DNA from: an uncultured Collinsella sp.
GTDB lineage: Bacteria; Actinomycetota; Coriobacteriia; Coriobacteriales; Coriobacteriaceae
Direction of reading: 5' to 3'
Length of the DNA: 64,000 bases
NCBI GenBank assembly: GCA_900767675.1
Contig: CAAFZX010000038.1
Coordinates: 1-64,000 of the forward strand
A program made the position numbers and the translations under genes. Positions 36,013 through 43,168 of the stretch are shown here, piece after piece (the stretch's first letter is position 1; every line of letters starts with the position of its first letter). The notes under the pieces were generated by a model. It made no database searches, was not told the origin of the DNA, and saw nothing but the letters and a program-made list of their open reading frames with translations.

Positions 36013-36609
36013 TTAGGCGCTGATGATGTTGGGCAGCGGCAGGTCGTGGGCATCGGTGGGGATGTGGTCGACGCGCTGTTCGTCAAAGGCGATGCCGATG
36101 ATCTGGCATGTGGCCGAAAGCGTGGGCAGGTAGCGGTCGTAGCAACCACCGCCGTAGCCCAGGCGCGCGCCGGTGCGGTCGAAGGCCACGAGCGGCACGA
36201 CGATCATGTCGAGAGCTTCGGCGGGCACGATGGGAAAGCGGTCGCTGTCGATGTCCGTGGCCGCGAAGGGTCTCGTGGGGTGGGCAATAAACGGGGCCGC
36301 GGGTGCGTCGCCGGCAGCAGCCGCTCGCATGCACATACGCTGGCTGCAGGCAGCAGCTTCGGTTGCCAGGAGCATGCACGGATAGGCTACGCGCCAGCCG
36401 CGCGCGGCGGCCGCAGCGGCAAACGCGGCAGGGTTGACCTCGGAACCCATCGCGGCATAGCTGGCAACGGTGTGCGGCGCCGCGGCATCCGAGCGATCCA
36501 ACAGCTCAACCAGCCGCGCACAGATATCAGCAGACTTCGCCGCCTGCAAGTCCAAATCAAGAGCATCGCGCCGAGCAATCACCGCCCGCCGCAACTCAGC
36601 CTTGTCCAT
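36013..36609 (-). CDS. 5-formyltetrahydrofolate cyclo-ligase
   Basis: A 198-residue enzyme that converts 5-formyl-THF to 5,10-methenyl-THF using ATP. MDKAELRRAVIARRDAL at the start and the C-terminal GARLGYGGGCYDRYL, the ATP-binding loop, are family signatures. IVVPLVAFDRTG precedes that loop. The start ATG 36609 has GAGGG upstream; the longer frame to 36636 does not. A dispersed REP-like repeat lies directly upstream (36628). Confidence 0.92.
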   Translation of the reverse strand: MDKAELRRAVIARRDALDLDLQAAKSADICARLVELLDRSDAAAPHTVASYAAMGSEVNPAAFAAAAAARGWRVAYPCMLLATEAAACSQRMCMRAAAAGDAPAAPFIAHPTRPFAATDIDSDRFPIVPAEALDMIVVPLVAFDRTGARLGYGGGCYDRYLPTLSATCQIIGIAFDEQRVDHIPTDAHDLPLPNIISA

Positions 36610-36627
36610 CCTAGCCCCCTCTCCCAA

Positions 36628-36678
36628 ACCTACCAAAAAGGGACAGGTTTATTTTGGCAGGTTTTATCTGGGCAAACG
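36628..36678 (+). repeat. REP-like GGGACAGG repeat, full-length copy 5
   Basis: It runs ACCTACCAAAAAGGGACAGG, TTTATTTTGGCAGG, TTTTATCTGGGCAAACG. CCTACCAAAA pairs with TTTTGGCAGG, making a hairpin whose loop holds the GGGACAGG core. It is the fullest of five copies; 27446-27496 and (inverted) 26746-26790 align over most of its length. Confidence 0.9.
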
Positions 36679-36718
36679 TCGAAGCCGCCGCAAAGGCGCC
36701 CTTTGTGGCGGCTTCGAC
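36678..36718 (-). terminator. Strong hairpin downstream of hicB
   Basis: Arms 36678-36696 and 36700-36718 (GTCGAAGCCGCCGCAAAGG with its partner) give 19 bp, one G-T, round loop CGC. It abuts the REP-like repeat and lies 13 nt beyond the hicB stop, reading leftwards. The T-tract is poor. Confidence 0.6.
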
Positions 36719-36730
36719 TCGACGTTGGCT

Positions 36731-37060
36731 TCACAGCGCCGCAGCGATCGCTTCAGTCACAAACTTATTGAGTGACTCACCCTTCTTTGCCGCCGCCAGC
36801 GCTGCTTGCTTGTGGAGCTCAGAGCCCGTTCTTACGTTGAACGAGCCCTTAAAAGCCCGCTCGGGTTCCTTGCCCTTCTCGGCGCAAAACTCAAGGTAAT
36901 CGTCGACGGCGTCGTGGAAGCATTGCTCCACTTCTTCAGCCGTGGAGCCTTCAAATACGATTGCGTCCCTAATGCCGGCGACCATACCTGTTAGCACATG
37001 CTGTTCGGCATCGAACTCGACCGGGGCGAAATAACCCTTGTATGCCAAAACGTTACTCAT
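36731..37060 (-). CDS. hicB: HicB-family antitoxin
   Basis: A 109-residue protein with the HicB partial RNase H fold: LAYKGYFAPVEFDAEQHVLTG, then IVFEGSTAEEVEQCFHDAVDDYLEFC. A C-terminal ribbon-helix-helix (FNVRTGSELHKQAALAAAKKG) binds DNA. It should neutralise the upstream HicA and repress the pair. GGAGGT lies 5 nt before ATG 37060, favouring it over ATG 37075. The start overlaps the hicA end by 8 nt, typical of translational coupling. Confidence 0.9.
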   Translation of the reverse strand: MSNVLAYKGYFAPVEFDAEQHVLTGMVAGIRDAIVFEGSTAEEVEQCFHDAVDDYLEFCAEKGKEPERAFKGSFNVRTGSELHKQAALAAAKKGESLNKFVTEAIAAAL

Positions 37061-37316
37061 GACTACCTCCGACATCTTGCAGAAAGCGATCGATGTTTCG
37101 AATGGTCCCCGCTGTCAATTCGTCAGATGGATGAGGCGCGTGCATTACGAACATCCTGCCATCTGATGGCCTGTAGAAGCGAACGCGCGATCCGGATGTC
37201 TTGCCTTTGCTGTCCATTTCAAAGCCATATGAAGCCATAACTTTAAGAAAGTCAGCGAATCTATACGTTGAAGGACAGCTAAGCAGCTGGGCGATGAGTT
37301 TATCGGATCGAGTCAT
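37053..37316 (-). CDS. hicA: HicA-family mRNA interferase toxin
   Basis: An 87-residue toxin with a double-stranded-RNA-binding-like fold. FADFLKVMASYGFEMD and the GSRVRFYRPSDG strand fit the family, with a His in MHAPHPSDEL. The classical GSH motif with catalytic His is GSR here, as in a common HicA subfamily whose His lies later. It cleaves mRNA when HicB is lost. It is first in the hicAB operon with its own promoter. Confidence 0.88.
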   Translation of the reverse strand: MTRSDKLIAQLLSCPSTYRFADFLKVMASYGFEMDSKGKTSGSRVRFYRPSDGRMFVMHAPHPSDELTAGTIRNIDRFLQDVGGSHE

Positions 37317-37339
37317 CCCGTCTCACATTCTGCAACTAT

Positions 37340-37368
37340 ATTCTAGTTACAATTTCAGTTCGATGCAA
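37340..37368 (-). promoter_or_regulatory. Promoter of hicAB
   Basis: On the minus strand TTGCAT (37363-37368) and TAGAAT (37340-37345) are spaced exactly 17 nt, 24 nt upstream of the hicA start. This is the expected site for HicB repression. Confidence 0.7.
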
Positions 37369-37475
37369 GCACCTCTACTATAGAACATGTGTGCGTATAG
37401 AACAAGTGTTCGAATCACAACTGAGGAAGGAGACAGGCACCTTTGTGGTGGTCTGTGCTGTGGAGTGGGCGTCTG

Positions 37476-37550
37476 CGGCGGTTTGTCTCAATCTGTAACA
37501 GTAACTCGGCAAAATTGGACCTAGATGTTACAGATTGAGACAAACCGCCG
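37476..37550. repeat. Perfect 25-bp inverted repeat
   Basis: Arms 37476-37500 and 37526-37550 are perfect reverse complements (outer end CGGCGGTTTGTCTCAATCTG), separated by 25 nt. There is no T-tract and no gene ends beside it. It belongs with the other long-arm palindromes at 2785, 21373, 29676 and 55495. Confidence 0.92.
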
Positions 37551-37585
37551 CGGTGGGCTGCACCGCCCCGCTCAAACCGCAGAAA

Positions 37586-37624
37586 AAAGGTAGATTTTTA
37601 GGCATGTCCCAAAAATCTACCTTT
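37586..37624 (-). repeat. GGGACATGCC palindrome after the M16 gene
   Basis: AAAGGTAGATTTTT (37586-37599) and AAAAATCTACCTTT (37611-37624) are perfect 14-bp arms. On the minus strand the loop reads GGGACATGCCT and a T-rich tract follows, so it can also terminate the peptidase transcript that ends at 37630. A diverged copy lies at 34910-34944. Confidence 0.85.
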
Positions 37625-37629
37625 GTGCA

Positions 37630-40600
37630 TTAAGCCAGCAGGTCGATGACGGTAAAGCCGGCATTGCTCTTGGCGATGACGTCGCGGCCGCCAAAGACGC
37701 AGGTGGGCGACTCGGCTGCGATGCGCGTCACGTCGGTGCCGAGCGAGCGCAGCTCACCGGGCGTGGTGGCGAGCATCTGGGCGCGACGCTCCTCGCGCGC
37801 ATGCGGATCGAGCCCGGCCAGGTAGGTCGTGTTGCGGCGCTTGGTGAGCGCGTACGGCTTCACCGGCGCGTCCATGCCGCTCACGCAGCTCACGATAAAG
37901 CCCTCAAAGGCGGCCTCGTCGGGCTCAAAGCTGCCAAGCCATGCACCCGCGCGCTCCACGCGCTCAATCGAAGGATCGATCGCCGGGTCGCGGTAGGTGT
38001 AGAACGCCGTCTGGCGCTCACCGGCTGCGCGGAATCCGCAGCCGTACGCACCGCCCTTCACGCGGATCTCGTTCCACAGGTAGTCGTAGGAGAGCGCGTT
38101 GGCAGCCACGGCCCAAGCGCCTGTCACGTCGAGCCCCAAGCGACGCGGATCGCACGCACGCGCGGCAAAGCAGATGTCGCTGGGGATCACGAAAGCCTCG
38201 TGGCGGTCGCACGGCGCCGGCACCACGAGCGCGTCGCGGCCGGCGCCATCGCCCGCGCCAAGCCCCAGGTTGCCCGCGGCATCCCAGTACGCGTCAAAGT
38301 CCTCATCGCTGCCGGTAAAGCTCGCCATGCAGCCATCGGCCACAAAGATGCGCTCCGCCAGCTCGGCAAGCTTGGTACGCAGCCCGTCCACGCGCTCGTC
38401 AAAGTGGTCGAGCAGATCGCGCAGGAACAGGTAGAAGTCTACGCCCGAAAGCTGCTCGCGCACCACGGCCGAAGGCGAGCTGTAGCTCATCGCGCGACCG
38501 AGCGCCGCCGAGTGACCGTTGTTGATAAAGCCCTGCTCAAGCCCAATGCGAATCTGCGTGAGCACGTCGCGCACGCGGTCGGCGTCGGCATCTGCCAAAA
38601 GCGTGCTCGACCATACCTCGCGCGGCAGACTCGCCAGTGCATCGATCTTCTCGGACAGGGCGCCGGCGCTCACCAGCAGGTAGGGGCGCACGCCGTCCAC
38701 GTCGGGCTGCGTCATGACTTCGGTCGTAAAGCTCAAAAAGCCTAGCTTGCCAGCGAGCAAGTTGTCGAGTTCCTCGGCCGAATGCTCGCGCGTGGGCAGC
38801 TGCTTAAGCAGGCGGCAGAGCAGCGTCACATAGGGCAGGTCCTCAAACGCGACGCAGCTCAGGTCGAAATACTGCATGGCGTAGGCCAGGCGGTTGGTAG
38901 GGATGTCGTGGCGCAGACAGACGATGGGCGCGGTCGTGTCCACGACCAGCGGCGGTTCGGGGCGCGCCTCGCCAATGTCGGACACGCGCAGGCGCGGCAG
39001 CGTGGCCTTGTCCTCGGGCGTGTCCTCGGCTTCCTGTGCGGCACGCAGCGCGGCCATGCGCTCGACCACGTCGGCCAGCTCGGCATCGGTCATGGCATCG
39101 CGCTTGGCTGCCAGCTCGGCGGCCTCGGCACCCTCTGCGCCCTCGGCGGCGTCCACCGGCACCAGCTCGACCAGTGCCATGTGGTCGTTTTCCAGTACCA
39201 ACTCGCGCAGCAGGTCCTCAAAGTAGGTGCCGTCCAGCTCGCTACGCAGCTCCTTGTACACCGGGCCGTACTTGAGTGCCAGCGTCGCGGCGTCGTCATC
39301 GTAGAGCCAGGTGCTTAGCGCGTCGCACGCAATTGCCACGCCGTCGGCGATACCGTAGTCGCGCTGGCGCAGGTCGTATTCGTTGCTGCTGATGATGGCC
39401 TCCAGGCGCTCGCGCGGAACGCCGTGCTCGCACAGGTCGCGGCAGGCGTCCTGGAACACACGACGCAGCTCGCGCGCCACGCCGGGCTGCGCGTTTTGCA
39501 GCATGATGAGCTCGTAGGGCTGCAGGCTCTCGGCAGCGGTGTAGCTCACCACGTTGCCGCCCAAGCCAGCGGCCAGAATGGCCTTCTTAATTGGTGCTTC
39601 GTTGGAGCCCAGCAGCGCCTCGAACAGGATATCCGCCGCGATCGTGCGCTTGCGGTCGAGCGCGCTGCCCAGCACCAGGCCCAGGCCCACCAGGGCGTTC
39701 TCGGGTGTGGTGGCCATCTCGACGCGCTTATACTCGCAGGTCACGGGCGCCTGCACGTCCAGCGGATTGGGTGCCAGCGTGGACGGGTCCTCGCCGGCGG
39801 CGACGGCGGCGTCCATGCGGCGGCTCGCGGCACTCGGCTGCGACAGATAGCGCTCGTCCAAAAAAGTCAGCGCGCGGTCCACGTCTAGGTCACCGTAGAG
39901 CGTGATGTAGGAGTTGGAAGGATTGTAGTGACGCGCGTGCGTGTCCAGGAACTGCTCGTAGGTGAGCGCCGGAATCGCGCGCGGGTCGCCGCCGCTCTCG
40001 TGCGCATAGGCGGTGTCGGGATAGAGCGCGGCGTTGACGGCGTCGTCCAGCACACTCATGGGGTCGGACAACGCACCCTTCATCTCGTTGAACACCACGC
40101 CGTTGTAGCGCAGCGTGCCCTCGCGCAGGCTGGCGGGGTTGCCGTCGCCCTCGATCTCGACGCCCTCCGGCAGGTCCAGCTCGTAGTGCCAGCCCTCCTG
40201 CTCAAAAATGGTGGGCTTGGTGTAGATGGCCGGGTTGAACACCGCGTCCAGGTACACGTCCATCAGGTTATACAGATCCTGTTCGTTGGTGGTGGCGACG
40301 GGGTAGATGGTCTTGTCGGGGTAGGTCATGGCGTTGAGGAACGTCTGCATGGAGCTCTTGATCAGGTCGACAAACGGCTCCTTGACGGGGAACTTGGCCG
40401 ACCCGCACAGCACCGAGTGCTCAAGAATATGGAACACGCCGGTAGAATTGGCCGGCGGCGTCTTAAAGCCAATGGCAAAGGCCTTGTTCTCGTCGTCGCA
40501 CGCCAGGTACAGCAGGCGCGCGCCCGATGCGGCGTGGCGCAGCACGTAGGCGTCCGAGTCGAGCTCGGGCACGGTCTCGCAGCGCTCGACGGCAAAGCCG

Positions 40601-40668
40601 TGGCAGGTAGTGCCGGGCACCAGCAGTGCGGCGGCAGCGGCGCGCGGGTCGGTTGAGGTGGTGGGCAT
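37630..40668 (-). CDS. M16C (insulinase-type) zinc metalloprotease
   Basis: A 1012-residue peptidase resembling presequence protease PreP and bacterial Cym1-like enzymes. The inverted zinc motif HxxEH is HILEHS (about residue 80), with the third Glu ligand downstream and YPDKTIYPVATTNEQDL nearby. Four M16 half-domains are expected from the length. These enzymes degrade short unstructured peptides. There is no signal peptide, so it is probably cytoplasmic. The start is ATG 40668, with AGGAG upstream; the frame stays open to 40911 only through repeat DNA. Confidence 0.93.
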   Translation of the reverse strand: MPTTSTDPRAAAAALLVPGTTCHGFAVERCETVPELDSDAYVLRHAASGARLLYLACDDENKAFAIGFKTPPANSTGVFHILEHSVLCGSAKFPVKEPFVDLIKSSMQTFLNAMTYPDKTIYPVATTNEQDLYNLMDVYLDAVFNPAIYTKPTIFEQEGWHYELDLPEGVEIEGDGNPASLREGTLRYNGVVFNEMKGALSDPMSVLDDAVNAALYPDTAYAHESGGDPRAIPALTYEQFLDTHARHYNPSNSYITLYGDLDVDRALTFLDERYLSQPSAASRRMDAAVAAGEDPSTLAPNPLDVQAPVTCEYKRVEMATTPENALVGLGLVLGSALDRKRTIAADILFEALLGSNEAPIKKAILAAGLGGNVVSYTAAESLQPYELIMLQNAQPGVARELRRVFQDACRDLCEHGVPRERLEAIISSNEYDLRQRDYGIADGVAIACDALSTWLYDDDAATLALKYGPVYKELRSELDGTYFEDLLRELVLENDHMALVELVPVDAAEGAEGAEAAELAAKRDAMTDAELADVVERMAALRAAQEAEDTPEDKATLPRLRVSDIGEARPEPPLVVDTTAPIVCLRHDIPTNRLAYAMQYFDLSCVAFEDLPYVTLLCRLLKQLPTREHSAEELDNLLAGKLGFLSFTTEVMTQPDVDGVRPYLLVSAGALSEKIDALASLPREVWSSTLLADADADRVRDVLTQIRIGLEQGFINNGHSAALGRAMSYSSPSAVVREQLSGVDFYLFLRDLLDHFDERVDGLRTKLAELAERIFVADGCMASFTGSDEDFDAYWDAAGNLGLGAGDGAGRDALVVPAPCDRHEAFVIPSDICFAARACDPRRLGLDVTGAWAVAANALSYDYLWNEIRVKGGAYGCGFRAAGERQTAFYTYRDPAIDPSIERVERAGAWLGSFEPDEAAFEGFIVSCVSGMDAPVKPYALTKRRNTTYLAGLDPHAREERRAQMLATTPGELRSLGTDVTRIAAESPTCVFGGRDVIAKSNAGFTVIDLLA

Positions 40669-41178
40669 ATGCAGTCTCCTTTGACGCCCCAGCGGGGGCG
40701 AATCGAGTCGAATCCCCGAGAGTATACCCATATGGGGCCCTCGACCAATCTGCCGGATGAGCGTGGATTTTCGGACACACGAGCGTGGATTTCCGGACGC
40801 ATGCCGAATGAGCGTGGATTTTCGGACGAAATCGGCCGCCAAAAGCCCAAAAACCGTCCAAATATCCACGCTCATTTTCCAACCGTCCAATGATCCACGC
40901 TCGTGCGTCAACTACGTGTCTCTCACCTCACATTCATTTCTACGACGAGGGATGACTGAGAGACAGACAGAAGATAAAAATCAATCGGCTTATCGGATGC
41001 ATATACCGCCATCAGATTGAAGCTGTATGCGGAAATGGATGGACTCTACACCGCTTACGCAAAATAACCCCTCGTTTGCTGAAACATTATAGGAAATGGC
41101 GTGGAGTGCTAAAAAGTTCTAATACAATATAAGTTATTTATCTATAAGCTGCTGATTCCTTGTAAAGGTATGGTTGAT
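40669..41178. other. Repeat-rich intergenic region before a GntR gene
   Basis: No gene is supported. It carries five copies of GAGCGTGGAT in both orientations (40759, 40781 and 40810 direct; 40864 and 40893 inverted), most followed or preceded by a GGAC/GTCC word. The stretch 40893-40975 is a diverged match to 46016-46090. The last 100 nt are AT-rich and should hold the GntR promoter. Confidence 0.6.
40759..40902. repeat. Cluster of GAGCGTGGAT repeats
   Basis: Three direct units GAGCGTGGAT followed by TTTTCGGAC or TTTCCGGAC (40759, 40781, 40810) face two inverted units GTCCAAATATCCACGCTC and GTCCAATGATCCACGCTC. The units can pair with each other as a large stem. Related units occur at 29676-29770 and 46016. 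Confidence 0.88.
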
Positions 41179-41883
41179 ATGGTTGAGGCAAATAGCGTTA
41201 TCCCCCTGTACAAACAGATTGTTCGTGCGCTTTCTGATTCAATCGCCAACGGCACGTACCGCCCGGGAGACAAGCTTCCGACCGAGGCGGAGCTTATCGA
41301 GCAATTTGGCGTGAGCCGAATAACGGTTCGCTCCGCAATTAAAGAAATGGAAGATGCTGGGCTTGTTGAGAGGGCCCGCGGCAAGGGCACGTTCGTTTCG
41401 TCGGACACGCAGATGTATGCCGCGGACGACCGTGAGAGCTTTACCCATTCGTGCCAGCTTGCGGGCAAACAGGCGTCTACCAGGGTTCTCGAAATGGGCT
41501 GGGACTTCCCAAGTCTGCGAGACGCGAAGTTCCTGGGCGTAGACGATACCCAAAAGGTATTGCGTAGCCGTCGTCTGCGCCTTGTGGATGGCAAGCCCAC
41601 GATGCTGGAAACCAATAGCTATTCCGCTGCGCTTTCTTTTTTGGAGCATGAGTCCCTCGATGATTCGCTGATGGCGGTACTCGATCGCCAGGGGATCAAG
41701 ATGGGTCCCAACACGCGTACGCTCGAGGTCTGCTATGCGAGCGAGCTCGAGGCGGCATACCTTAACGTGGAGCTGGACTCTTCGCTGCTTCTGTTTGTCG
41801 ATAGACGTTATGCTCCAAGCGGCGAGCCGCTTTTCATCTCCCGTCAGGTGTACTGCACCGAGCGACTGAAGTTCTATTTGTAA
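41179..41883 (+). CDS. GntR/HutC-family regulator of locus 3
   Basis: A 234-residue regulator. The winged helix is at about 5-75 (LPTEAELIEQFGVSRITVRSAIKEM, then ARGKGTFVS) and the UTRA domain at about 90-230 (VDRRYAPSGEPLFISRQVY). It heads the PTS-deglycase locus on the same strand and probably controls it, although the GACGTTATA-type motif before the SIS gene at 43169 points to the locus-1 regulator as well. ATG 41179 is preferred to 41170, since AAAGG would abut the latter. Confidence 0.88.
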   Translation: MVEANSVIPLYKQIVRALSDSIANGTYRPGDKLPTEAELIEQFGVSRITVRSAIKEMEDAGLVERARGKGTFVSSDTQMYAADDRESFTHSCQLAGKQASTRVLEMGWDFPSLRDAKFLGVDDTQKVLRSRRLRLVDGKPTMLETNSYSAALSFLEHESLDDSLMAVLDRQGIKMGPNTRTLEVCYASELEAAYLNVELDSSLLLFVDRRYAPSGEPLFISRQVYCTERLKFYL

Positions 41884-42018
41884 ATTAGAGATAGATTGGT
41901 CAATTTACCGACCAATTGCTACCGTTCGCGGATTTGGAAAATAGACACACCGCGTAGGGTAGATTGCTAATATACTTTGTTATGACAATATAGTACGTCT
42001 TATTGATATTGGAGAACT

Positions 42019-42438
42019 ATGAATAAGATATTGCTAGCGAGTCATGGTTATCTCGCCCAAGGTATGAAGAGCTCTCTCGAGATCCTGATGGGCGCCAACG
42101 ACCGAATCGAGTGTCTGTGCGCCTATGTCGATGACGACACGAGGGATGTCGCAGCGCTTATCGATGCTTGGATGGAGTCGAAGGACCCTGCCGACTCTTG
42201 GTTTGTCGTGACTGACATCTTTGGCGGCTCTGTAAACAACGAATTCATTCAGAGGCAGACCGCCGGATCGTTTACGTTGATCACCGGAATGAACTTGCCG
42301 CTGCTGGTGGAAATGGCTACACAGCTGGACTCCCTGGATGCGGACAAGGCCAAAGCTGCGGTCGAGGGATCACGTTCGTTTATCATGCTTTGTGAGGCGG
42401 CGGACATGCTTGCCGATGTCGAAGAAGAAGAGTTCTAG
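42019..42438 (+). CDS. Mannose-family PTS IIA protein
   Basis: A 139-residue single-domain IIA. It begins NKILLASHGYLAQG with phospho-His9 and has the WFVVTDIFGGSVNNEF loop of ManX-type IIA. It receives phosphate from HPr and passes it to the separate IIB encoded next. The usual IIA length without linker agrees with a stand-alone domain. It has a GGAG site 5 nt before the ATG. Confidence 0.93.
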   Translation: MNKILLASHGYLAQGMKSSLEILMGANDRIECLCAYVDDDTRDVAALIDAWMESKDPADSWFVVTDIFGGSVNNEFIQRQTAGSFTLITGMNLPLLVEMATQLDSLDADKAKAAVEGSRSFIMLCEAADMLADVEEEEF

Positions 42439-42500
42439 CTCAAGCTTCAACGAATAATTCAACCCTGTCATTACCTTTATTACGTGTGGAGATGATTTTG

Positions 42501-42974
42501 ATGATTAAGCTTACGAGGGTCGATTACCGATTGATTCACGGCCAGGTCGCCATGTCTTGGACGCATGCGCTGGATGTCGATTGCATCCTGTGTGCCAGCG
42601 ATGCCGTGGCAAAAGACGACATGAGAAAAGCCGCATTGAGGCTAGCTCGTCCCAACGGCGTGAAGCTCGTCATAAAAGACGTAAACGCTGCTATCGAGGC
42701 GCTCAACAGCGGCGTCACCGACAAGTATTCGCTGTTTATCATTGTCGAGACGATCGAGGATGCCTATCGCCTTGCTAAGGGTTGCAAAGACATCAAGGAG
42801 ATCAATCTGGGCGGAACTCGAAAGTCTCCCGAGACCACGCTTCATCCGACCCCCGCGATCTTTGCGACCGAAACCGATGCCGAGCATATCCAAGAGCTTG
42901 TGAACGATGGCGTGGTTATCGAAATCCGTCAGGTTCCCAATGACTCAAAGGTACTTGCCAAGGACGTTTTCTAG
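42501..42974 (+). CDS. Mannose-family PTS IIB protein
   Basis: A 157-residue IIB with phospho-His13 in VDYRLIHGQVAMSW, and the conserved EINLGGTRKSP loop. It transfers phosphate to the incoming sugar. ATG 42501 has GTGGAGAT upstream; the frame is open from 42486. It is separated from IIA by 62 nt, and a terminator follows, so IIC and IID come after a break holding the SIS gene. Confidence 0.93.
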   Translation: MIKLTRVDYRLIHGQVAMSWTHALDVDCILCASDAVAKDDMRKAALRLARPNGVKLVIKDVNAAIEALNSGVTDKYSLFIIVETIEDAYRLAKGCKDIKEINLGGTRKSPETTLHPTPAIFATETDAEHIQELVNDGVVIEIRQVPNDSKVLAKDVF

Positions 42975-43024
42975 CTGGAAACATGCCATTGTCTAGCATT
43001 TATTAACTAGGTCCTCCTTTCTTT

Positions 43025-43057
43025 AGCCCGCCGATCATTTGACCGGCGGGCTTTTTA
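43025..43057 (+). terminator. Terminator after PTS IIB
   Basis: AGCCCGCCG pairs with CGGCGGGCT (43025-43033 with 43044-43052) and is followed by TTTTATT. Confidence 0.9.
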
Positions 43058-43090
43058 TTAAAGAAAAATCAAAAAAATCTGAAATAGTTC

Positions 43091-43124
43091 TTGCATAGTT
43101 AGTTATATAAAGTATTATAACGTC
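43091..43124 (+). promoter_or_regulatory. Promoter with overlapping TATAACGTC operator
   Basis: TTGCAT (43091-43096) and TATTAT (43113-43118) are spaced 16 nt. TATAACGTC (43116-43124) overlaps the -10 box. It drives the SIS-IIC-IID segment and shares the motif with locus 1. Confidence 0.6.
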
Positions 43125-43168
43125 ATGGGATGAATGAAGGGTTCATCCAAGTGAGTTAGGAGTAAGGG

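Larger units (their letters stand above)
37381..37625. other. Intergenic region with palindromes between hicA and the peptidase gene
   Basis: There is no gene here. The stretch has a TAGAACA pair (37381 and 37398) like that before the SIS gene at 32755, then the palindromes at 37476-37550 and 37586-37624. Confidence 0.6.

Noticed and set aside
37630..40911. M16 peptidase start at 40911
   Set aside because: The extra 81 codons run through the GAGCGTGGAT repeat cluster and have no ribosome site. ATG 40668 has AGGAG and matches the usual start of the family.
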